NCBI RefSeq assembly: GCF_000426065.1
Contig: NZ_AUEQ01000015.1
Location: 156,569 to 220,568, forward strand
Length of the DNA: 64,000 bases
DNA from: Mycobacterium sp. URHD0025
GTDB taxonomy: Bacteria; Actinomycetota; Actinomycetes; Mycobacteriales; Mycobacteriaceae
Direction of reading: 5' to 3'
The notes under the pieces are model-generated. The model ran no database searches. It saw only the letters and a list, made by a program, of their open reading frames with translations, and was not told where the DNA came from. The position numbers were made by a program, and so were the translations under genes. Position 1 is the stretch's first letter, and each line of letters opens with the position of its first letter. Of the stretch, positions 58,378 through 64,000 are shown in pieces.

Positions 58378-59934
58378 GTGACAGAGAAGGCGTTGGACGC
58401 CGTCATCATCGGCGGCGGGCACAACGGCTTGGTGGCTGCTGCCTACCTGGCTCGCGCGGGACGCCGGGTCCAGGTGCTCGAACGCCTCGACCACGTAGGC
58501 GGCGCAGCGGTTTCGGCCCACGCCTTCGAGGGCGTGGACGCCCGGCTGTCGCGGTACTCGTACCTGGTCAGCCTGCTGCCCGCGCGGATCATCACCGATC
58601 TCGGGGCCCGAATCCGGCTGTCGCGGCGCAGAATCTCGTCCTACACACCCGATCCGGCGACCGGCGGCGCCACCGGGCTGCTGATAGGTCCACATCCGAC
58701 CTTCGATGCGATCGGCGCCGGCACCGACGCGGCCGGATTCGACGAGTTCTATCGCCGCTGCGGACTGATCACGTCCCGGATCTGGCCGACGCTGCTGCAG
58801 CCGCTGCGCAGCCGGGCAGAGATGCGTCGCGACGTGCTCGGCACACACGATGCCGAGACGGCCGCGGCCTGGGAAGCGCTGATCGAACGGCCCATCGGCC
58901 AGGCGATCACCACCGCGGTGTCGCATGACCTGGTGCGCGGGGTGATGGCCACCGACGCCCTGATCGGCACTTTCGCCGGCGTCGACGATCCGTCGCTGAT
59001 CCAGAACGTGTGCTTTCTCTACCACCTGATCGGCGGCGGCACCGGAGACTGGGACGTCCCCGTCGGCGGGATGGGTGCGGTGAGCGGCGCCCTGGCCGCT
59101 GCCGCGACCGGATTCGGCGCTGAAATCGTCACCGGTGCAGATGTTTACGCGATCAACCCGGATGGCGAGGTGCGCTATCGGCAGGGCGGTTCGGCCCGAC
59201 GGCTGGACGCCGACCGGGTACTCGCCAATGTCACGCCCGCGGTGCTCGCCGACCTTCTCGGCGAACCGGTTCCCGAAACCGCGCCCGGTGCGCAGGTGAA
59301 GGTCAACCTCATGCTGCGCCGGCTCCCCCGGCTGCGCGACGAACGGGTCACTCCCGAACAGGCATTCGGCGGCACGTTCCACATCAACGAGACGTTCAGC
59401 CAGCTGGCCGGGGCCTACGACGACGCGGCCGCCGGACGGGTTCCCGATCCGCTGCCGTGCGAGATCTATTGCCACTCCTTGACCGACCCGAGCATCCTGT
59501 CCGAGGAGCTGCACGCCTCGGGAGCGCAGACCCTGACCGTTTTCGGTCTGCACACGCCGCACACACTGGCAGCCGGTGATCCCGACCGGACGCGCGACCG
59601 GCTGACGTCGGCGGTGTTGAACTCACTCAATTCGGTTCTGGCCGAGCCGATTCAGGATGTCCTGATGGAGGATTCCGCCGGCCGTCTGTGCATCGAGGCG
59701 AAGACGACCGCCGATCTGGAACAGACCCTCGGCATGACCGCGGGCAACATCTTCCACGGCGCACTGCGGTGGCCGTTCGCCGAGGACGACGCACCGCTGG
59801 AGACCCCGGCGCAGCGCTGGGGGGTGGCCACGGCTCACGACCGGATCCTGTTGTGCGGCTCGGGTTCGGTACGCGGCGGCGCGGTCTCGGGTATCGGCGG
59901 GCACAATGCGGCGATGGCGGTGCTCGAGGGCTGA
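58378..59934 (+). CDS. FAD-dependent oxidoreductase, phytoene desaturase-like (Rv0897c homologue)
   Basis: This is a 518-residue flavoprotein. The dinucleotide-binding motif 'AVIIGGGHNGLVAAAYLARAGRRVQVLERLDHVGGAA' lies at the very N-terminus, and a C-terminal 'DRILLCGSGSVRGGAVSGIGGHNAAMAVL' completes the FAD site. The overall pattern is that of NAD(P)/FAD-dependent phytoene dehydrogenase (CrtI)-related oxidoreductases; the substrate of the mycobacterial protein is unknown. Size and order match Rv0897c. The 3' end is 5 bases from a convergent TetR gene. Confidence 0.88.
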   Translation: MTEKALDAVIIGGGHNGLVAAAYLARAGRRVQVLERLDHVGGAAVSAHAFEGVDARLSRYSYLVSLLPARIITDLGARIRLSRRRISSYTPDPATGGATGLLIGPHPTFDAIGAGTDAAGFDEFYRRCGLITSRIWPTLLQPLRSRAEMRRDVLGTHDAETAAAWEALIERPIGQAITTAVSHDLVRGVMATDALIGTFAGVDDPSLIQNVCFLYHLIGGGTGDWDVPVGGMGAVSGALAAAATGFGAEIVTGADVYAINPDGEVRYRQGGSARRLDADRVLANVTPAVLADLLGEPVPETAPGAQVKVNLMLRRLPRLRDERVTPEQAFGGTFHINETFSQLAGAYDDAAAGRVPDPLPCEIYCHSLTDPSILSEELHASGAQTLTVFGLHTPHTLAAGDPDRTRDRLTSAVLNSLNSVLAEPIQDVLMEDSAGRLCIEAKTTADLEQTLGMTAGNIFHGALRWPFAEDDAPLETPAQRWGVATAHDRILLCGSGSVRGGAVSGIGGHNAAMAVLEG

Positions 59935-59939
59935 CGCGT

Positions 59940-60716
59940 TCAGCGGCCGTCGATCAGTTCGGCCAGGCCGTCCAGCACACGCGCCAATCCGAACTCGTAG
60001 GCATGCGTAGCGCTGTATGCCGCGTCGAACGCCTGACCGGCCGCCGTCCCGACCCGGGAGGCCAACGGATACCTGTCACCGTCGAGGACACGCTCCAGCA
60101 GCGGGCCGGCCCGTTCCCACCATTGCCCGTCGCTGAGGCCGCTGAAGGCCGCGGCCCGGCGCGTATCGATGGCGATCCGGGCAACCGAATTGACGAAGCC
60201 GAGCACGTACGTCAGGGCGCCGTCCATCTCGAGATCGCTCAGACCGAGAGCGTCGAACGCACTCAGTTCGTGGTCGTACTTGGCGATCATCCCCGGCCCC
60301 AGCGGCGGACGGGTGGTGGGCAGGTATGCCAGCCAGGGGTGGCTGTCGAACATCGCGAGGTTCTCTTCGGCGATCGCGGAAACCTTTTCCCGCCATGTCT
60401 TTCCGGTGAGGTCGCGGCGCGGCATCTGGCGGTAGACGGAATCGACCATCAGATCCAGCAGCTCGGCCTTGCCCGGCACGTAGGTGTAGGTGGCCATCGG
60501 AGTCACGCCGAGTTCCACGGCGACCGCCCGCATGGTGAGCGCGTCGAGGCCGTCGCCGTCGGCGATCCGGATCGCGGCGGCGACCACCGCGTCCACCGTC
60601 GTGCGTTGTTTCGGTCCTCGCCCGCTGCCGCCCTGACCGGGCTCCCGCCACAGAAGTTCGAGCGTGCGCACCGGATCACCGGCACTGCTGCGGTCTGCTC
60701 CTTCGCGTCGCGACAC
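59940..60716 (-). CDS. TetR-family regulator with TetR-class C-terminal domain
   Basis: The 258-residue protein has an N-terminal extension of about 37 residues, then the helix-turn-helix ('TVDAVVAAAIRIADGDGLDALTMRAVAVELGVTPMATYTYVPGKAELLDLMVD', about 40-92) and a helical ligand-binding domain. The length and the 'YVPGKAELLD' block resemble the tetracycline-repressor subclass. It is divergent from a SnoaL-like gene across 68 bases that contain a palindrome (60730-60744). It likely represses both (inference). Confidence 0.88.
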   Translation of the reverse strand: MSRREGADRSSAGDPVRTLELLWREPGQGGSGRGPKQRTTVDAVVAAAIRIADGDGLDALTMRAVAVELGVTPMATYTYVPGKAELLDLMVDSVYRQMPRRDLTGKTWREKVSAIAEENLAMFDSHPWLAYLPTTRPPLGPGMIAKYDHELSAFDALGLSDLEMDGALTYVLGFVNSVARIAIDTRRAAAFSGLSDGQWWERAGPLLERVLDGDRYPLASRVGTAAGQAFDAAYSATHAYEFGLARVLDGLAELIDGR

Positions 60717-60729
60717 GCCACCATCCTCT

Positions 60730-60744
60730 CTGTACTATGTACAG
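60730..60744 (+). promoter_or_regulatory. TetR operator-like palindrome
   Basis: CTGTAC (60730-60735), TAT, GTACAG (60739-60744) forms a perfect 15-bp palindrome in the short gap between the TetR and SnoaL genes, 13 bases from the TetR start. Palindromes of this form are typical TetR targets. Confidence 0.65.
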
Positions 60745-60784
60745 TATACGTCGTACGGAATAATTCTACCGCCAAGGAGCACCC

Positions 60785-61195
60785 ATGGTGACCATGCCGC
60801 AATCCTGCGAATTCACGCCCACCGCCGACGACGTCGACTCGGTGCTGGCCTGGTTCGCCCACTACGACCACTTGGCGATCAGCAAGGACATCGAAGGCAT
60901 GGCGGATCAGGCGATGTTCCCGCTCAACGAGGTGACCGACGGCAGCGCCGAGTCGGTCGACCGTGCCGGGTTCGTCGCTCAGATGGCCGAACAGTTCAGC
61001 GCGAACACCGATTTCGCCATGGAATCGACACGCACACCACACTTCATCAACGAGAACCTGGTGTTCGTCATCACCGACGCGACGTTCACCGCCGACGGAT
61101 TCAGCCATCGGGTGCGCTACGGCGATCTGCTGGTCAAGTGCGACGGTGCGTGGAAGTTCCAGACAATGGTGCAGGGCGGGTGGGGCGAGAGCTGA
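60785..61195 (+). CDS. SnoaL/NTF2-like protein
   Basis: A 136-residue NTF2-fold protein ('DVDSVLAWFAHYDHLAISKDIEGMADQAMFPLNEVTDG', 'FINENLVFVITDATFTADGFSHRVRYGDLLVKCDGAWKFQTMVQGGW'). The fold hosts isomerases, cyclases and dehydratases as well as non-catalytic binding proteins; catalytic residues are not certain. The AAGGAG ribosome site lies 6 bases before the ATG. It is divergent from a TetR gene and probably induced by its ligand. Confidence 0.82.
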   Translation: MVTMPQSCEFTPTADDVDSVLAWFAHYDHLAISKDIEGMADQAMFPLNEVTDGSAESVDRAGFVAQMAEQFSANTDFAMESTRTPHFINENLVFVITDATFTADGFSHRVRYGDLLVKCDGAWKFQTMVQGGWGES

Positions 61196-61210
61196 TCGTG
61201 ATCGACACGG

Positions 61211-61639
61211 CTACGGCGCGGCGACCTTGCCCAGGATCGCCCGCAGCGCTTCGAGATCGCGGGGACCGAGCGCGGCGAGCACGTCCGGCGCCGGGTCCTC
61301 GATGCGGTCGATGCGCGCCAGCAGCGCACGCCCGGCTTCGGTGAGTGAGACCAGCTTGGTCCGGCGGTTGGCCGGGTCGATCGCACGGACCACCAGTCCG
61401 CGCTCCTCAAGGTCGTTGACCGCGACCGTGGCCGCCGGGGCGTCGACCGTCGCCGCGTGAGCCAGCTGCTTGACCGTCATCGGCGCCCGCTGCAGCCGCC
61501 GCAGGATCCGGATCCGGCTGAACGGCAGGCCGCTCTCCTCGATCACCGCCCGCCTCCAGCTGTCACGATGGTCGAACACCACGCGGGTCAATACCCGCCA
61601 CACCTCATCGGCCAGCTCGGATCGCCGCTCACCGGACAT
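61211..61639 (-). CDS. MarR-family regulator
   Basis: A 142-residue winged-helix protein with the MarR core 'RILRRLQRAPMTVKQLAHAATVDAPAATVAVNDLEERGLVVRAIDPANRRTKLVSLTEAGRALLARID' (about 45-115). Its start overlaps the stop of the MFS gene by 11 bases, so the two form an operon and the protein probably represses its own exporter through the palindrome at 63079-63097. Such pairs usually respond to aromatic or antibiotic compounds. Confidence 0.9.
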   Translation of the reverse strand: MSGERRSELADEVWRVLTRVVFDHRDSWRRAVIEESGLPFSRIRILRRLQRAPMTVKQLAHAATVDAPAATVAVNDLEERGLVVRAIDPANRRTKLVSLTEAGRALLARIDRIEDPAPDVLAALGPRDLEALRAILGKVAAP

Positions 61640-63083
61640 GACTCACCTCCGGCACGTGATGCTCACCGATCAGCGGCGCCAACTTCTGCGCCGAGCGCAG
61701 CGCCCACGGCGTGGTGGAAACCACGCCCAACGCGAAGATCACCAAACCCAGTGCGGCACAGACGAACCACAGCGGCCGGGCGGCGACGGCGAAGTCGGCG
61801 CCCGTCCCGGCCAGCGCTGCACCGGCGACCGAACCACACAGCGCCACACCGACACTCACCCCGACCTGACGACTGGTCGAGGCCACCGCCGAGGCCGCAC
61901 CGGCCCGGTCCAGTGGCATACCGCTGACGGCCGTGGTGGTGATCGGCGCATTGACCATCGAGAAGCCGATGCCGAACACCGCGAACATCACCAGCAGCTG
62001 CCACACCGGGGTGTCAGCGGTCAGCCGAGTCAACAGGATGGTGGCGACCGTGATCGTCGCGCCCGCCACCACCAACGAGGGCCGGCTGCCGTAGCGGCCG
62101 ACCAACCGGCCCGACAACGGCGAGAAGATCAGCGCGCCGACGGCGACCGGCAGGTAGATCAGGCCGGTGTGCATCGCCGAATAGCCGCGCTCGGTCTGCA
62201 GGTACAGCGACATCATGAACAGGAATGCCCCGTAGGCGGCGAACGCACAGACGGCGATCACGGTGGCCGAGGCGAACGGCACGCTGCGGAAGAACCTCAG
62301 ATCGATAAACGGGTCGTTGCGACGCGATTCGTAGCGCAGAAACGCCGCCAGGGCCACGAAAGCCACAGCAGCGACGGCGAGCGTGCGCGCATCGGCCCAG
62401 CCGTATCCGGGACCCTCGATGAGCACGAACGCGACGCCGAACAGGAACGCCACCCCGAGCGCCTGGCCCACCGGATCGAGGTCCCGCATGGTCGCCGACT
62501 TGGATTCGGGCACGAAGATCGCGGTGAGCACGACGGCCAGTGCGCAGATCGGCAGGTTGATCCAGAACACCGCGCGCCAGTCGACATACTGGATCAGCGC
62601 GCCGCCCACGATCGGGCCCAGGGCCATCGAGATGCCGACCACGCCGCCCCAGACACCGATCGCGCGGGCGCGCTCGACCCGGCCGGTGAATACCTGCGTG
62701 ATGATCGACATGGCCACCGGGTTGAGCATCGAACCGCCGATGGCCTGCAGAAAGCGGGCGGCGATGAGGGTTTCGATGTTGGGCGCCAGGCTGCACAACA
62801 GCGAGGCCACGGCGAAGATCGTCAGGCCCAGTTGGAAGGTCCGCCTGCGGCCGAACCGGTCGCCGGTGGCGCCGGCCAGCAACAGCAGCGAGGCCAGCAC
62901 CAGCGTGTAGACGTCGACGATCCACTGCAGCTGTGACGGCGATGCGCCCAGATCGTCGCGGATGCTCGGTAGCGCGACGTTGACGATGGTGGCGTCCATC
63001 GACACGATCAGCAGGCTCAGGCAGCACGAGACGAGAATGATCGCCTTGCGCCGAGCGCTGAGAGGGCCAATGGTTGTATTCAC
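61629..63083 (-). CDS. MFS drug exporter, DHA2 (14-TM) type
   Basis: The 484-residue transporter has an N-terminal 'IVSMDATIVNVALPSIRDDLG' (motif D1 of the DHA2 group), 'LLLLAGATGDRFGRRRTFQLGL' (motif A) and 'GPIVGGALIQYVDWRAVFWINLPI' (motif C, antiporter), with 13-14 hydrophobic segments. It should export drugs or toxic compounds by proton antiport. The start is a GTG at 63083, directly under a palindrome, which suggests a short leader or leaderless mRNA controlled by the MarR protein. Confidence 0.9.
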   Translation of the reverse strand: MNTTIGPLSARRKAIILVSCCLSLLIVSMDATIVNVALPSIRDDLGASPSQLQWIVDVYTLVLASLLLLAGATGDRFGRRRTFQLGLTIFAVASLLCSLAPNIETLIAARFLQAIGGSMLNPVAMSIITQVFTGRVERARAIGVWGGVVGISMALGPIVGGALIQYVDWRAVFWINLPICALAVVLTAIFVPESKSATMRDLDPVGQALGVAFLFGVAFVLIEGPGYGWADARTLAVAAVAFVALAAFLRYESRRNDPFIDLRFFRSVPFASATVIAVCAFAAYGAFLFMMSLYLQTERGYSAMHTGLIYLPVAVGALIFSPLSGRLVGRYGSRPSLVVAGATITVATILLTRLTADTPVWQLLVMFAVFGIGFSMVNAPITTTAVSGMPLDRAGAASAVASTSRQVGVSVGVALCGSVAGAALAGTGADFAVAARPLWFVCAALGLVIFALGVVSTTPWALRSAQKLAPLIGEHHVPEVSHVR

Positions 63084-63097
63084 ACAACTATTGTGAA
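63079..63097 (+). promoter_or_regulatory. MarR operator-like palindrome
   Basis: TTCACA (63079-63084), 7 bases, TGTGAA (63092-63097) is a perfect 19-bp palindrome, flanked outside by TTGTA and TACAA. It overlaps the start codon of the MFS gene and lies just upstream of the divergent ybaK-like gene, where a MarR repressor could block both. Confidence 0.6.
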
Positions 63098-63167
63098 ACT
63101 ACAACTGTCGTTCGGGCAAGTCGAGTTGCCCAACCCACCTGAATGGCGTTGGGAGACAATCGTCACC

Positions 63168-63632
63168 GTGAACGAACGCAACACCCGCGTCGCCGCCGCA
63201 GTGACCGCCGCGGGTATCGAGCCGGCCATCAGAATCCTCGACGCCGACGCCAAGACCGCGGCCGCGGCGGCCGAACAACTGGGCTGCGAGGTCGGGGCGA
63301 TCGCCAACAGCCTGGTGTTCGAGTGTGACGGTGAGCCGCTGCTGGTGATGGCCAGCGGTGCGGCCCGCGTCGACACCGGCGTTGTCGCCCGACAACTCGG
63401 TGCCACCGCCATCCGCAAGGCCGACCCCGATCTCGTCCGCAATGCGACCGGACAGATCATCGGCGGGGTCGCCCCGACGGGGCATCCGGCACCGCTGCGC
63501 ACCGTCGTCGACCAGACGCTGGCGTCCTACCCGGTGATCTGGACGGCAGCGGGCACGGCCGATTCCGTCATGTCCCTGACCTACGCACAGCTGCTGGCGC
63601 TCACCGGCGGGGTCGCGTTGCCGGTGCGCTGA
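63168..63632 (+). CDS. YbaK/ProX-type aminoacyl-tRNA deacylase
   Basis: This is a 154-residue YbaK-domain protein ('VNERNTRVAAAVTAAGIEPAIRILDADAKTAAAAAEQLGCEVGAIANSLVFECDGEPLLVMASGAARVD', 'IGGVAPTGHPAPLRTVVDQTL'). Such proteins hydrolyse mischarged tRNAs such as Cys-tRNA(Pro) or Ala-tRNA(Pro). GTG 63168 gives the usual family length; an earlier start at 63093 would add 25 residues of no family similarity and overlap the operator. It is followed by a half hairpin interrupted by an insertion sequence. Confidence 0.87.
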   Translation: MNERNTRVAAAVTAAGIEPAIRILDADAKTAAAAAEQLGCEVGAIANSLVFECDGEPLLVMASGAARVDTGVVARQLGATAIRKADPDLVRNATGQIIGGVAPTGHPAPLRTVVDQTLASYPVIWTAAGTADSVMSLTYAQLLALTGGVALPVR

Positions 63633-63644
63633 TCCACGGCCGGT

Positions 63645-63664
63645 GAGCAGACACAAAACTGCCC
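63645..63664 (+). repeat. Left arm of a terminator hairpin, interrupted by IS insertion
   Basis: GAGCAGACACAAAACTGCCC corresponds to the 5' arm of the hairpin at 28183-28244 (GAGCAGACACAAACCTGCC). Within the window no matching right arm follows; instead an IS3-type end begins at 63678, 13 bases later. The element seems to have inserted into the loop, so the right arm should lie beyond its far end. Confidence 0.6.
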
Positions 63665-63677
63665 TAAAACCGGAGTT

Positions 63678-64000
63678 TGAAGTGCTCCCCGGAAGTTGGA
63701 CTGAGAAATTCAGTTTCTTCTTCTGGGGAGTACTTTTTTGCATCCTTCTAGTTCGTTGAGTGAGGCTCAACGTGGTGCGGCGGTAGCGTTGTTCGAGCAG
63801 GGTCGGGGCTATGGCGCCACGGCGAGGTATCTGGGAGTGAGCCGGGGGCCGGTTCGCGAAATATATCGCCGTTGGGTCCTGCATGGCAGGAAGGTACTGG
63901 TGGCAAAACCGACCAAAACGCAGTACTCGTTCGAGTTCAAGCTCGAAGTGGTGGGCAAGGTGATCGACGAGGGTGCGTGTGCGCAGCAGGTAGCTCAGGA
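63678..64000 (+). mobile_element. IS3-family insertion sequence, left end (truncated by window)
   Basis: The terminal sequence TGAAGTGCTCCCCGGAAGTTGGAC (63678-63701) has the usual IS3-family inverted-repeat form (TG...TGCTCCC...AAGTTGGAC). An orfA-like gene starts 60 bases inside. The right end, orfB and any target duplication lie outside the window. Confidence 0.8.
63738..64000 (+). CDS. IS3-family transposase OrfA, 3'-truncated
   Basis: The frame starts at TTG 63738, preceded by a GGGGAG ribosome site 7 bases upstream. It reads 'LSEAQRGAAVALFEQGRGYGATARYLGVSRGPVREIYRRWVLHGRKVLV' followed by 'KTQYSFEFKLEVVGKVIDEGACAQQVAQ', two successive helix-turn-helix modules as in OrfA of the IS150/IS3 group. 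OrfA binds the IS ends and is normally fused to OrfB (the DDE transposase) by programmed frameshift. The gene continues past the window. Confidence 0.8.
   Translation, partial: MHPSSSLSEAQRGAAVALFEQGRGYGATARYLGVSRGPVREIYRRWVLHGRKVLVAKPTKTQYSFEFKLEVVGKVIDEGACAQQVAQ

Noticed and set aside
1..64000. CRISPR arrays, rRNA or tRNA genes
   Set aside because: No regularly spaced repeats, no rRNA-like sequence and no cloverleaf with a T-loop GGTTCGA motif in context was noticed; a tRNAscan or Infernal run would be decisive.

Overview
The window is high-GC actinobacterial DNA and almost certainly comes from a rapidly growing mycobacterium (Mycolicibacterium type). Roughly 28.2-59.9 kb carries, in inverted order, the Mycobacterium tuberculosis Rv0910-Rv0897c block: the Rv0910/Rv0909 toxin-antitoxin-like pair, ctpE, Rv0906, echA6, accD3, prrA/prrB, arfC/arfB/arfA, Rv0898c and Rv0897c. 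These assignments come from remembered sequence features and gene order; no search was run.

Layout. (1) 0-5.3 kb: a beta-propeller protein fragment, a GntR/UTRA regulator and a tight acyl-CoA ligase / SDR / acyl-CoA ligase operon, ending in a frameshifted SDR remnant. (2) 5.5-14.3 kb: an accessory island with less GC-biased DNA. It holds a zinc-ribbon protein, a 2013-residue CHAT protease-NTPase-TPR (STAND-type) protein, and a divergent unit of a 55-residue protein, a three-TM protein and a 29-codon ORF. It looks like an undescribed immune or signalling module. (3) 14.3-28.2 kb: a large metabolic cluster, TetR-controlled by inference. It has two near-duplicate polytopic membrane proteins, three tiny or single-TM membrane proteins, a VWA protein with a MoxR/CbbQ/NorQ-type AAA+ ATPase, three cytochromes P450, three DapB-like dehydrogenases, an SDR, a VOC protein and, at the 3' end, a bacterial homologue of the eukaryotic ERG2 sterol isomerase / sigma-1 receptor. 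(4) 28.2-34.8 kb: the conserved Rv0910-to-accD3 segment.

(5) 34.8-53.6 kb: about 19 kb between accD3 and prrA that the M. tuberculosis order lacks. It contains a YhgE/Pip membrane protein with a degenerate ABC ATPase; an M-box magnesium riboswitch with its own promoter and terminator, followed by an MgtL-like leader peptide and a 57-residue ORF; a lipoprotein asparaginase; two acyl-CoA synthetases; a GAF-LuxR regulator; an epoxide hydrolase; a DUF1254/DUF1214 protein; and three ABC exporters, two of which form a heterodimer with one degenerate ATP site. (6) 53.6-59.9 kb: prrAB, arfABC, an FKBP, Rv0898c and Rv0897c homologues. (7) 59.9-64 kb: TetR/SnoaL and MarR/MFS pairs, a YbaK protein and the left end of an IS3-family element inserted in a terminator-like hairpin.

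How the parts may work together (inference): the 16.3-28.2 kb cluster reads as a pathway for a hydrophobic, possibly terpenoid or sterol-like substrate. A membrane enzyme would be matured by the AAA+/VWA pair and followed by P450 oxidations, NAD(P)-dependent dehydrogenations and an ERG2-fold step. The CHAT island reads as sensor, protease and membrane effector or substrate. The M-box locus reads as two-layer Mg2+ control. No rRNA, tRNA or CRISPR array was seen.
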